This document shows positions 1 to 9,187 of a stretch of DNA of 39,756 nucleotides, piece by piece. Source of the DNA: an uncultured bacterium (lineage in GTDB: Bacteria; UBP6; UBA1177); the NCBI GenBank assembly GCA_947305505.1, contig CAMZDX010000006.1, positions 1-39,756 on the forward strand, given 5' to 3'. The position numbers and the translations under genes are program-made. The notes beneath the pieces are model-generated. The model was not told the origin of the DNA. It saw only the letters and a list, made by a program, of their open reading frames with translations, and ran no database searches. How positions within the stretch are numbered: the first letter of the stretch is position 1; each line of letters begins with the position of its first letter.

Positions 1-916
1 TCATCTGAGCTGCAACTTCTTCCGCGAAATTTTCTACTTTCTTTTCAATGCCTTCACCGAGTTCAAAACGGTTGAAGCGGACAACTTTAAGGTCACAGCC
101 GACTTTCTTGCCTGTTTCTTTGATATAATCTTTGATCTTAAGGTCGCTGTTCATAACGAAAACCTGCTCGAGAAGAGTGTTTTCCGATACGAATTTCTGG
201 ATCTTTCCTTCAACGATCTTTTCTGCAACTGCCTGCGGTTTTCCCATCTCGAGAACCTGTGCAAGGAAAGCGTGCTTTTCTGAAGCAAGTTTATCCTGCG
301 GGAAAGAATCTACATCGATGCAGTCAGGACGCATCGAAGCGATCTGCATAGCGATTCCGTCAGCCATTTCGATAACTTCCGGTTTTGTCGTGCATTCAGC
401 GCAGCAAGCCTTGATCTCAAGCATAACGCCGATCTTTCCGCCCATGTGAACGTAAGAGTGGATGAAAGAGTTCTCGCCTGCTTCGTACTTGACGAATCTT
501 CTCGGTTTGATGTTCTCGCCGATGACTGCAACAGCTTCTTTCGTCATGGTCTCTACTTCTGCATTGTAGAAGTTCTCTTCCATAGACACGACCTGATTTT
601 CCTCTTTCGCGTTCTTTGCGAAGTAGTCGAGCATGGTCTTAGAAAGAGCTTTGAAACCGTCGCTTTTTGCAGCGAAGTCTGTTTCGCAGTTGAGTTCGAG
701 CATAAGACCTTTGTTTCCTTCGATGGAAATGAGAACAGCTCCTTCCGAAGCTACTCTGTCAGCCTTTTTAGCCGCTTTTGCGATGCCTTTATCCTTAAGG
801 ATCTGCATAGCAGCGTCAAGGTCGCCGTTAGCTTCCATGAGGGCTTTTTTGCAGTCCATCATTCCTACGCCGCTTTTTTCTCTGAGTTCTTTAACCAATC
901 CTGCAGTAATTTCCAT
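1..916 (-). CDS. tsf: Translation elongation factor Ts, partial (C-terminus runs off the window start)
   Basis: Reverse-strand reading from ATG at 916 gives MEITAGLVKELREKSGVGMMDCKKALMEANGDLDAAM..., typical EF-Ts N-terminus; AGGAGG ribosome-binding site upstream; directly downstream of rpsB. Missing from the ORF track because it is truncated. Confidence 0.96.
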   Translation of the reverse strand, partial: MEITAGLVKELREKSGVGMMDCKKALMEANGDLDAAMQILKDKGIAKAAKKADRVASEGAVLISIEGNKGLMLELNCETDFAAKSDGFKALSKTMLDYFAKNAKEENQVVSMEENFYNAEVETMTKEAVAVIGENIKPRRFVKYEAGENSFIHSYVHMGGKIGVMLEIKACCAECTTKPEVIEMADGIAMQIASMRPDCIDVDSFPQDKLASEKHAFLAQVLEMGKPQAVAEKIVEGKIQKFVSENTLLEQVFVMNSDLKIKDYIKETGKKVGCDLKVVRFNRFELGEGIEKKVENFAEEVAAQM

Positions 917-925
917 AGTTTCCTC

Positions 926-1771
926 CTATTCTTTTTCTGCTGCTTCTTCAACTGCCTCAGCTTCTTCGGTTTCAGCAGTCTGGATTCTTTTAACGCGGAC
1001 TTTTCTGCCGGCAACGCTTCTCGTTTCGCCTCTTGCCGGTCTTTCTTTCTTGTCTTTCTGCTCGGTAGCGATCTTCTGTTTGTAAATATCGAGACCTTCC
1101 ATGTAAGCGTCAACGATGTCGGAAGTTACGAGAGAGATGCAGCGCATACCGTCGTCGTTTGCCGGAATGAGATAGTCGATTCCGTCAGGATTTCCGTTTG
1201 TATCGATGATTGCGATTATCGGAATACCGAGTTTCTGAGCTTCGTGAACTGCAAGATGTTCTTTCATCGGGTCAACGATAAAGATTGCACCCGGCATTTT
1301 TTCCATTTTCATAACGCCTGCAAGGTTCTTTTCGAGTTTGTCTTTTCTCTTTTCGATGTCTGCAAGCTCTTTTTTCTTGTACATTCTTCTCTTTTCTGTG
1401 TTGAGGATCTCTTCGAACTTCTGGAACTTCTTGACCGACTGGTTGATCGTTACGAAGTTGGTGAGCATTCCGCCGAGCCAGCGGTAGTTAACGTAAGGAA
1501 CATCCGCTCTTTCAGCTTCTTCCTTGATAACTTCCTGAGCCTGTCTTTTTGTTCCGACAAGGAAGATAACTTCGCCCGCCATACCAAGTTCTTTTACGAA
1601 CTTTTTAGCGTCTTCGATGAGTTCCATCGTCTTCTGAAGGTTGATGATGTGGATGTTGTTGCGCTCCGTGAAAATGTAGGGAGCCATTTTGGGATTCCAT
1701 TTCTGCTTCTGGTGTCCGAAATGAGCACCGGCTTTAAGCATTTCTCTTAATTCAGGCATTTTTTCCTCCAA
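926..1771 (-). CDS. rpsB: 30S ribosomal protein S2 (the real start may be the ATG at 1759, MPELREML...)
   Basis: Translation MPELREMLKAGAHFGHQKQKWNPKMAPYIFTERNNIHIINLQKT... is a canonical S2; rpsB-tsf order. Confidence 0.97.
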   Translation of the reverse strand: MEEKMPELREMLKAGAHFGHQKQKWNPKMAPYIFTERNNIHIINLQKTMELIEDAKKFVKELGMAGEVIFLVGTKRQAQEVIKEEAERADVPYVNYRWLGGMLTNFVTINQSVKKFQKFEEILNTEKRRMYKKKELADIEKRKDKLEKNLAGVMKMEKMPGAIFIVDPMKEHLAVHEAQKLGIPIIAIIDTNGNPDGIDYLIPANDDGMRCISLVTSDIVDAYMEGLDIYKQKIATEQKDKKERPARGETRSVAGRKVRVKRIQTAETEEAEAVEEAAEKE

Positions 1772-1793
1772 GAATTACCTGTTAATAATCTTC

Positions 1794-1850
1794 CCTCCGC
1801 ATCCCGCTCACTCTCAAACAAGAGACAGGCACGGGACTAACGCACGGAGG
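1794..1850 (-). promoter_or_regulatory. Structured rpsB 5' leader hairpin, candidate autogenous regulatory element
   Basis: Nested complementary arms: CCTCCG (1794-1799)/CGGAGG (1845-1850), TCCCG (1802-1806)/CGGGA (1832-1836), CTCT (1811-1814)/AGAG (1821-1824), lying between the promoter and rpsB. Confidence 0.5.
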
Positions 1851-1869
1851 TGCTTCAAAAAAACGCGCG

Positions 1870-1897
1870 ATTCTACACTTTAATATTTAAAAGTCAA
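1870..1897 (-). promoter_or_regulatory. Predicted sigma70-like promoter of rpsB-tsf
   Basis: On the minus strand: TTGACT - 16 nt - TAGAAT, followed by CGCGCGTTTTTTT. Confidence 0.6.
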
Positions 1898-1948
1898 TAT
1901 AAATCGTCATTTGTAATTGAAATTTGTTTTTATTTTCAGAGTATGGAA

Positions 1949-2815
1949 CTACTTTTCCAGACGCTTTACGAGATACGGGAAAACAGCTTCGAAATCGACA
2001 CCGTACCAGTTGTGGTTTTCGTGGCTAATAGTCTCTTTGATAGCTTCGACAACGAAATCTGCTGCCAGCGAATAAGATTCTTCAAGAGTGAGACCTCTCA
2101 GGTAAGCGCCTGTGAAAACGCTTGCGAAGATATCGCCTGTTCCGTGAAAATTCTGGTTGACTTTATCGTGAAAATAACTCGAGAACGTATCTTTTTCAGC
2201 GTCGTATGCAACGATTCCGATCTTTCCCGCAACATTTTTGAAAGAAGGCTGATCTTCAGGAAATTCAACTCCTTTGAGAACGACTTTCTTTGCGCCCATA
2301 GCAGCAATATCTCTGAGAATTTTCTTGAGATACGCTTCGTCGTAAGTACCGCCTGCGCGATACGGAACGCCCAGCATGAAACTTGCTTCCGTCATATTCG
2401 GAACGACGATATCGGCCTTTCCGCAGAGTTTAGCCATTGCGAAAGCAAATTCCTGTGTAAATCCCGGATAAAGTTTGCCGTTATCCGCCATGCATGGATC
2501 GACTATTGCAAGAGTCTCCCTGCCGCCGAAATCGGCAATAAGCTTTTTCATAAGCTCAAGCTGCTCGAAAGATCCAAGATAGCCTGTGTATATCGCATCA
2601 AAGCGGAAATTTTCCTTTTTCCAGTGTTCCATGACCGGAGCAATCTCGCCCGTCAGATCATGGAAAGTAAAACCTTTGAAAACCGTATGAGTAGAAAGAA
2701 CTGCAGTCGGAATGACGCAGGTTTCAACACCCATAGCCGAAATTATCGGCAGCGCAACAGTAAGAGAACACTTGCCAAGACATGAAATATCCTGAACGGT
2801 TACAACTCGCTTCAT
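1949..2815 (-). CDS. Pyridoxal/pyridoxamine kinase (PfkB/ribokinase-like superfamily)
   Basis: MKRVVTVQDISCLGKCSLTVALPIISAMGVETCVIPTAVLSTHTVF...FHGTGDIFASVFTGAYLRG; the GTGD motif and N-terminus match PdxY/PdxK-type kinases. Confidence 0.88.
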   Translation of the reverse strand: MKRVVTVQDISCLGKCSLTVALPIISAMGVETCVIPTAVLSTHTVFKGFTFHDLTGEIAPVMEHWKKENFRFDAIYTGYLGSFEQLELMKKLIADFGGRETLAIVDPCMADNGKLYPGFTQEFAFAMAKLCGKADIVVPNMTEASFMLGVPYRAGGTYDEAYLKKILRDIAAMGAKKVVLKGVEFPEDQPSFKNVAGKIGIVAYDAEKDTFSSYFHDKVNQNFHGTGDIFASVFTGAYLRGLTLEESYSLAADFVVEAIKETISHENHNWYGVDFEAVFPYLVKRLEK

Positions 2816-2865
2816 AAGAACACTCCTTAATCAAAAATGGTTTATATGATAGAACTCAACAAGAA

Positions 2866-5334
2866 TTATTCTCCGAAATAAAGGCAGGTCAGAGCAATGT
2901 CTTGAAGCGTATCAAAGCCCTGATTGAGCGAAAGTTCGGGAACAGGATTTTTATATTCGCCTTTTAAGAAATACGCGCCGACGGAACTAGTTGCCGGACA
3001 GTAAATTTCAACAGGTTGACTGCCGCGTATTTTAAATTCTGCAGCATATTTCGAAGCGGAAACATTATTGCCGTTAAGTTTTACTGAAAGATCGGCTTTT
3101 ACAAAAGTCATATCGTCTTTAACCGTAATTGCCGATGTCATGCTGTACGACGAAAGAAGGCGGATTCTCGAAAAACTCTTCTCCGAATCGACCTTGTCGA
3201 CAAAAACAAGTTCCAGATAAACATTTACAGTCGAACCTGCGAGTACTTCGGCAAAATATTTACCGTCACCGTTTTTGGAAGGTTTGAAAATAAAATCACT
3301 TGCAGTTTTGTCGATATTTACAGCAATTCCTATTGATTCGAGAGTCTGATTGGATTTGATCCAGTCCTCGAAAGGAGTTCCGTTCACATTGAAATCAAGC
3401 GTTATCTTTCCGGTTTTTATTTCAAATTCGTGATTTTCTTTGTTTCCTGAAATCTGGAAATCGCGCTCGACATAGGTTTTAAACTCGTTTGAAATCAGCC
3501 CTTCACCGTCGTAAAGCACATTATAGGTTCCGTCAGGAGCATAAAAACTGTATTTGCCATCCGACAGTTCCGAAAGGTTGACAACGGCATATTCCATACC
3601 GCTTGAATCTTTGAGCTTTATCAAATCGTCTTCTTCCATAGAAAAAGTCGAACCGTTTAAAGTAACTGTTCCATCGACCTTGCTCGGTGAAATATCAAAA
3701 TCGAGTTTCTTTTCGGTAAGCCATGTCGTGGTTCCATCGGTTTCAGTAACGGAAAAAGAGAATGAGGAAACTTTCTTGCCTTCGCTGTTTTCATAAGTTG
3801 CCGCGACAGTAAACGGAAGCGAGGAAAAACCGCCTTTAATATCATTGAGATGGCTCTCAAAATTCATGGAGTAGCTTTTCGGCGTATAATTGACGACTCC
3901 GTTTGAATCGGTAACACTTATTCTTCTGACAAGCAGAGCATCATAAGTTACGTCTGTGACGTTTCCTTCCTCATCGACAGCAAGCTCTGTACCGAGATCT
4001 TTGATCACAAAAGAAGAATAATCAAATCCTGTAGCTTTGAGTTTGCCTATCGTGCAGTCAGCTTCTGTGCAGTTCGTAACCTTCGGGAAATTGTTGCCGC
4101 CCAAGAACGTGATCTTGCCGTAAACTCTGGCAAAATCGAGCGTGATATTGTGCGCGGAAGGAGTTTCGGTTTTGGAACTCCACGTTTCGAGCTTTATGTA
4201 TCTTACCGGATAGGAACCGGCTTCAGGAATATAAATCAAATTAAATTCAGATCCTGCAGTAACCGTTATAGTGTATGAAGCTGCGGAAAGATCGGTTGCA
4301 ACGATACCGCTGACCTCACCGAAAGGAGGATTTTCGGCAAGAATAAGCTGACCTTGAGTTACGGGGTAGCCGCCCTGAACTATAGAACCTGAAAAAGTAA
4401 TCGTTTCGACTTTGATATCATAATCTTTATCTTCTTCAATGAGCAAGCCTTTAGTCTGTTCGGAACCGGAATTGTCATCTTCCGAACCTGAAGAGAAACC
4501 GCTTCCCGAATCAATGACCGTTCCTTCAAACATTCCCTGGCCGGCAGCAAGCTGACCTTTGAAATAAACTGAATAGGTACCCTTGGGAAGAAGGACATCG
4601 TAAGCTGCGAACTCACTGTACGGAATGATTTTTTCAAAAGTTCCAGTTTTAAGAACAAGCTGCGTATCCGCCTGATAAGCCTCTTCGACAGTCAATACGG
4701 CATCTGAATTATTAACGACCTTTCCCTTTAAGTGGAAAAGCGGAAGATCGAAATCAAGTTTTCTGTCACCGCTTGACAGATCGATGTTTTCAAGTCCTTC
4801 GATAGCGACTTTGTTTGCCGAAGAAACAGGTCTGAAAGCAAAATTGTACCTGCCTTTAGGAACATTCAGCGTTTTGCCTGAAAGCTCGGAATTTACATCT
4901 CCGACTTTGAACTCTGAGAGAGTGTCTCTGTTTTCAGCCCAGATCTCACCGAAAAGAGCCGCATTGTCGGATTCACCGTTGACAGTGATGGTTCCTATAG
5001 TGAGTTTGTTAGTTTCTACGTTGATTTCATAGGAATCTCCGCTGCGGATTTCACGACAGCTGCCCGTATAATCAGATGTATCGCCGTCAGGCTCTTCAAC
5101 ATCGTCGGAAACATCCGTATCTGCATCATCGGAATCACCGTCAGTATCGACATCATCAGGCACAGGATCTGTATCCGGAACGATAGTATCTCCTGTATCA
5201 GAGGTGATCTGTACGCAGTCGGTTCCCGACCACTCGTAACCTGTCGGACAATCTTTCGGATCTTTGCTTCCGCCTCCGCATGAAACAACCAAAAAAACCG
5301 CCATAAGAAATACGATTCTAAACAATCTGTTCAT
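2866..5334 (-). CDS. Large lipoprotein with an acidic Asp-rich tether and repeated beta-sandwich-like modules
   Basis: Signal peptide plus lipobox (VFLVVSCGGG), linker DTGDTIVPDTDPVPDDVDTDGDSDDADTDVSDDVEEPDGD, then several 'G.I..NG...GxYxxxxxxG' modules. Confidence 0.85.
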   Translation of the reverse strand: MNRLFRIVFLMAVFLVVSCGGGSKDPKDCPTGYEWSGTDCVQITSDTGDTIVPDTDPVPDDVDTDGDSDDADTDVSDDVEEPDGDTSDYTGSCREIRSGDSYEINVETNKLTIGTITVNGESDNAALFGEIWAENRDTLSEFKVGDVNSELSGKTLNVPKGRYNFAFRPVSSANKVAIEGLENIDLSSGDRKLDFDLPLFHLKGKVVNNSDAVLTVEEAYQADTQLVLKTGTFEKIIPYSEFAAYDVLLPKGTYSVYFKGQLAAGQGMFEGTVIDSGSGFSSGSEDDNSGSEQTKGLLIEEDKDYDIKVETITFSGSIVQGGYPVTQGQLILAENPPFGEVSGIVATDLSAASYTITVTAGSEFNLIYIPEAGSYPVRYIKLETWSSKTETPSAHNITLDFARVYGKITFLGGNNFPKVTNCTEADCTIGKLKATGFDYSSFVIKDLGTELAVDEEGNVTDVTYDALLVRRISVTDSNGVVNYTPKSYSMNFESHLNDIKGGFSSLPFTVAATYENSEGKKVSSFSFSVTETDGTTTWLTEKKLDFDISPSKVDGTVTLNGSTFSMEEDDLIKLKDSSGMEYAVVNLSELSDGKYSFYAPDGTYNVLYDGEGLISNEFKTYVERDFQISGNKENHEFEIKTGKITLDFNVNGTPFEDWIKSNQTLESIGIAVNIDKTASDFIFKPSKNGDGKYFAEVLAGSTVNVYLELVFVDKVDSEKSFSRIRLLSSYSMTSAITVKDDMTFVKADLSVKLNGNNVSASKYAAEFKIRGSQPVEIYCPATSSVGAYFLKGEYKNPVPELSLNQGFDTLQDIALTCLYFGE

Positions 5335-5368
5335 TTTTACCTTCCATTATCAATTTAAAAACCCTAAA

Positions 5369-5396
5369 AATATATTCGTAGGACTTTTTTTGTCAA
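5369..5396 (-). promoter_or_regulatory. Predicted promoter of the 822-aa lipoprotein gene
   Basis: Minus strand TTGACA - 16 nt - TATATT. Confidence 0.55.
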
Positions 5397-5436
5397 CAAA
5401 TTAACCTTTAATTCTTCTTTTTCGATTCCTTTCATA

Positions 5437-5450
5437 TATAATCGCCCGTT
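5437..5450 (+). promoter_or_regulatory. Predicted -10 element of ribF
   Basis: TATAAT at 5437-5442 followed by CGCCCGTTTGTTTTT; the -35 is weak. Confidence 0.45.
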
Positions 5451-5473
5451 TGTTTTTGCTGTGCGAGGTCGTA

Positions 5474-6430
5474 ATGAAAGTTTTCAAGTCTTTGGAATCT
5501 GTTCCGAAAGATACAGATATTTCCCTTGCAATAGGGAACTTCGACGGGGTCCATCTCGGACACGCCGAAATAATAAGGCAGAGCCGTTCCGAAAGTTCGT
5601 ACCAGTCGGCAATACTAACATTCGACATACACCCTAGGAAATTTTTATATCCAGAATTTGCACCGAAATCGTTAACCCTGCCTTTTGAAAAATACGCCTT
5701 TTTCAAGACATTGGGAGTCGATTTCGTTATAGAACTTCCTTTTGCCGAATATTATTCGATGGATCCGCTGAAATTTCTCGACACGTTGAAGCAGAATCTC
5801 AATTTAAAGCAGATAACCATCGGCTTCAACTTCTTCTTCGGCAAAAATCAGAAAGGAAATGCTGAAATAGCCTTCTGGTGGGGACGTTCGGCAGGTGTAA
5901 AAATAAATGTAGTCCAGCCGTTCCTCAAAAACGGAACAAGAGTCAGTTCAAGCGCAATACGCGAACTCATCCTTTCAGGTCACTTGAAAAACGCCGCTTC
6001 GCTTCTGGTTTATCCTTTTCTGATCAGCGGCACGGTAAAGCGCGGCAAACAGATAGGCAGAACGCTGAACTTCCCCACTCTAAACCTCGAAACTCCCGAT
6101 AAAATAATGCCGCCGGACGGTGTTTACATAACGCAGACCGTCTTCGACGGGAAACAGTTCTCTTCTCTCACGAATATCGGAACAAACCCGACTATAGACG
6201 CCGAATCAAAGCAGAAGGTCATCGAAACATGGGTTGATTCCGAAGGTATCGGCGAGCTTTACGACAAAAAAATTTCGGTTTACTTCCTGAAAAAAATAAG
6301 AGACGAAATCAGATTTTCTTCAAAAGAAAAGTTGGTCGAAACGATTTCCAATGACAAAAAAATTTGTCGAGAATTCATGGAGACCAATAAAATCAAAGAG
6401 TTGCCGGATATTTTTCAAGATATTAACTGA
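5474..6430 (+). CDS. ribF: Bifunctional riboflavin kinase / FAD synthetase
   Basis: SLAIGNFDGVHLGHAEIIRQ (nucleotidyltransferase motif) and C-terminal VKRGKQIGRTLNFPTLNLE...GVYITQ...TNIGTNPT (flavokinase). Start moved to the ATG at 5474, preceded by GAGG. Confidence 0.95.
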   Translation: MKVFKSLESVPKDTDISLAIGNFDGVHLGHAEIIRQSRSESSYQSAILTFDIHPRKFLYPEFAPKSLTLPFEKYAFFKTLGVDFVIELPFAEYYSMDPLKFLDTLKQNLNLKQITIGFNFFFGKNQKGNAEIAFWWGRSAGVKINVVQPFLKNGTRVSSSAIRELILSGHLKNAASLLVYPFLISGTVKRGKQIGRTLNFPTLNLETPDKIMPPDGVYITQTVFDGKQFSSLTNIGTNPTIDAESKQKVIETWVDSEGIGELYDKKISVYFLKKIRDEIRFSSKEKLVETISNDKKICREFMETNKIKELPDIFQDIN

Positions 6431-7162
6431 TTATTCGCAAGCGGGATAAGGAATAACATTTCCTGCGAGAGCCGGGTCAAACAAATCACCGTTTGCCGAA
6501 AATGCTATGTTGGCTCCGTCATTTGAAGTTATGTCGTATTCACCTCTGTCGGAAACTGCACGGACGCATTTTACGTTGAATGCTCCGCCCTGAATATTGA
6601 CCGTGATGTCGCCGTAAAAAGCATAGGAATTTATATCTTTCATAGATCCGGAACCGATTTCTGCGCTTTGAGGCATGGAAATTCCGAACACCTGTTTTTC
6701 GGACGTTCCTGAAACATCTCCGAATCCGAAACTGTCAAGCCACAGAACGATAATGTTGCCGCTGTTTACCATTGCAAGAGGGAAAATATCGATATTCATT
6801 ACATTTATTTCCTGAAAAGCGACGGGCATCCCATTGTACATAAAATTGACCGCACCTTGTCCGCCGCGGCTCTGCAGGCTGATTGTCGTATTGATCTGAC
6901 CGGAAAAACTGAGAGTGAAGTTTCCTATAGGATCGACAACTGACTCAGTCGGCTCTTCTTCAGGCTGCTCCGGTTCGTCAGGTTCTTCCGTCACGTCATC
7001 GACTTGATTTTCGTCATTTTCCTCAACGGTATCTTCATCTTCCTGCGTTTCGACATCTTCGTTCTCATCATCAGGATAGGTTATTTCCGGGTCGGAATCG
7101 CCGCATCCGACAAACAAAAAAGCAATGAAAAGCACTAAAACCAGAATAAAAACTTTTTTCAT
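6431..7162 (-). CDS. Lipoprotein with acidic tether, unknown function
   Basis: Start at 7162 gives MKKVFILVLVLFIAFLFVGCGDSDPEITYPDDENEDVETQEDEDTVEENDE...; lipobox and Asp/Glu-rich linker. Confidence 0.8.
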   Translation of the reverse strand: MKKVFILVLVLFIAFLFVGCGDSDPEITYPDDENEDVETQEDEDTVEENDENQVDDVTEEPDEPEQPEEEPTESVVDPIGNFTLSFSGQINTTISLQSRGGQGAVNFMYNGMPVAFQEINVMNIDIFPLAMVNSGNIIVLWLDSFGFGDVSGTSEKQVFGISMPQSAEIGSGSMKDINSYAFYGDITVNIQGGAFNVKCVRAVSDRGEYDITSNDGANIAFSANGDLFDPALAGNVIPYPACE

Positions 7163-7166
7163 GACA

Positions 7167-7220
7167 ACCTCCCTAAATTCCTTAAATTCCCTAAACTCCC
7201 TAGATTCCCTATTCTCCCTA
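7167..7220 (-). repeat. Six tandem copies of a 9-bp unit (consensus TAGGGAATT) between mreC and the lipoprotein gene
   Basis: Minus strand: TAGGGAGAA TAGGGAATC TAGGGAGTT TAGGGAATT TAAGGAATT TAGGGAGGT. The first unit contains the mreC stop (TAG); the last supplies AGGGAGG as ribosome-binding site. Confidence 0.9.
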
Positions 7221-8045
7221 AAACAGCGATTTGTTTTCCCCTGTGTTCGCGCCGACAACGATGAAAATGTGGTTAAGTTTTCCTTTTTTGAAAAGCGGGA
7301 TCGCTTCGCCTTTCATAAAAAGAATGTTGCTTTCATCTTCTTTAAGATTGCCGATTATCGCGATCGGAATATAGGGAATAGTATAGTTTTCGCTCAGGTT
7401 GGCGCTCAGCATCTTTTTTCCGTCGGCTTCAGGAGAATTGCAGAGTTTGTCGAGAAAAAGAACCGAAAGCGACTGCCCGTTTCCCCGCAGTATCGCCGTA
7501 CATTCCTCCCTGTTTTCAAGAACCGCCGGGATCGTAAACTCTTTTGAAGTTATGAGCTCGACCTCCGCCCTAGCACCGTGAAACGACGTGACAAGTCCGA
7601 CCAGCCCCATACTTGAAACGACCGTCGACTTTTCAGCCATGAGTTTTGCATACTGCTCTTCGTAACTGATCGATATTCTGTTCGGGTTGAGTTCCGAATA
7701 GTTAAGGATTTTCGCCGGAATGATCGTATATTTTCCGTAACTGTCCTTAAGTTTCAACAGCTTTGAAAGTTCTTCGTTCTCCTTTAATATAGCGTCGTTC
7801 ATAAGAAGGCGCACTTTGAGTTCAGAAACTTCCTGCTCCAGAATTTTGTTCTGTCTGCCCACATTTGTAAGATCTACGATTATATGAAAAGTTTCGCGGA
7901 CATTCTCAACCTGAGCGTGAAGAAGCATTTGGATATCATCGATAAAATAGAAACGCGAATTATACTCCAGAAAGAACTGCGGAACTATCAGAACGAGAAG
8001 AAAAGATGCAATAAAAATATAACGGACGATCTTTTTTCTATTCAA
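7218..8045 (-). CDS. mreC: Rod shape-determining protein MreC
   Basis: N-terminal TM segment, coiled coil, then IIPAKILNYSELNPNRISI...VVSSMGLVGLVTSFHGARAEVELIT; adjacent to mreB. Confidence 0.87.
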   Translation of the reverse strand: MNRKKIVRYIFIASFLLVLIVPQFFLEYNSRFYFIDDIQMLLHAQVENVRETFHIIVDLTNVGRQNKILEQEVSELKVRLLMNDAILKENEELSKLLKLKDSYGKYTIIPAKILNYSELNPNRISISYEEQYAKLMAEKSTVVSSMGLVGLVTSFHGARAEVELITSKEFTIPAVLENREECTAILRGNGQSLSVLFLDKLCNSPEADGKKMLSANLSENYTIPYIPIAIIGNLKEDESNILFMKGEAIPLFKKGKLNHIFIVVGANTGENKSLF

Positions 8046-8047
8046 TA

Positions 8048-9088
8048 TCAGTACAAGGATACGGTTTTCAAAAGTGAAATATTTTCAAGTATTTTGCCTG
8101 TTCCGACAACTACCGATTTCAGCGGATCTTCGGCAATTATTACAGGAAGGTTCGTCTCTTCGCGGATCAGAATATCCAGATTTTTGAGAAGCGCGCCGCC
8201 GCCGGCAAGAACGATACCTTTATCAACGATATCTGCTGCAAGTTCAGGCGGAGTGTTTTCAAGAACGACCTTGACTGCTGCAACGATCGCTTTGACCACT
8301 TCAGAAAGGCTTTCCCTGATCTCGTCGCTGTTGATTTCTATAGTTTTGGGAACTCCTGCAACAAGGTCGAGTCCTTTGACTTCCATAAATTCACGCGATT
8401 CGTCGGGATAGGCGTTTCCGATAGTCCACTTTATCTGCTCCGCCATCCTTTCGCCTATTGCAAGATTGTATTTTTTCTTGATGTAGTCGATTATGCTTTC
8501 ATCCATTTTGTCGCCGGCGGACTTTACCGATTTGGAATAAACGATTCCGGCAAGGGAAATAACTGCAACTTCCGTGGTTCCGCCGCCGATATCGACAATC
8601 ATGTTTCCGGTCGGTTCGGTAACGGGCATATTCGCTCCGACTGCTGCAGCCATAGGCTGTTCAACAAGAAAGACCTCTCTCGCACCGGCTCCCAAAGCAG
8701 CCTCGCGGACTGTTCTCTTTTCAACTTCTGTAATGCCGTAAGGAACACCTATCGCAATTCTGGGCTTTATAAAACTTCCGCGTTTGTATGCGTGTTTGAT
8801 GAAATAACGGAGCATCTGGCTCGCAACTTCGAAATCTGCAATAACACCGTCTTTCAAAGGCCTGATAACGCTGATGTTTACAGGTGCTTTGCCTATCATA
8901 TCCTTTGCATCGCGTCCGACTGCACGAACCGATTTTGCACCTCTTGAATCTTTTTCCTGAACGGCAACGACACTCGGTTCGTTGGCAACAATCCCCTCGC
9001 CTTTGACGTATATCAAAGTGTTTGCAGTTCCCAAATCTATCGCGATATCGCTTGTAAAAACCGATAAAACATTATCTAATTGCAACAT
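8048..9088 (-). CDS. mreB: Rod shape-determining protein MreB
   Basis: [31 protein letters not shown]...[35 protein letters not shown]. Confidence 0.97.
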   Translation of the reverse strand: MLQLDNVLSVFTSDIAIDLGTANTLIYVKGEGIVANEPSVVAVQEKDSRGAKSVRAVGRDAKDMIGKAPVNISVIRPLKDGVIADFEVASQMLRYFIKHAYKRGSFIKPRIAIGVPYGITEVEKRTVREAALGAGAREVFLVEQPMAAAVGANMPVTEPTGNMIVDIGGGTTEVAVISLAGIVYSKSVKSAGDKMDESIIDYIKKKYNLAIGERMAEQIKWTIGNAYPDESREFMEVKGLDLVAGVPKTIEINSDEIRESLSEVVKAIVAAVKVVLENTPPELAADIVDKGIVLAGGGALLKNLDILIREETNLPVIIAEDPLKSVVVGTGKILENISLLKTVSLY

Positions 9089-9187
9089 TTTTCCTTCCTT
9101 TCAACTAACAAAAACCAAAAAACGCAAAAGTATAGTCTTGAAAATTTCAAAGTAAAGAAGTTTCAACTATTTACCCGTTTTCAATCA

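Noticed and set aside
446-1750. 434-aa + strand ORF
   Set aside because: Antisense to rpsB and tsf, which are unambiguous; low-complexity Phe/Ser/Val-rich translation typical of an antisense shadow.
1850-2785. 311-aa + strand ORF
   Set aside because: Antisense to the pyridoxal kinase gene, with no signal or recognisable motif.
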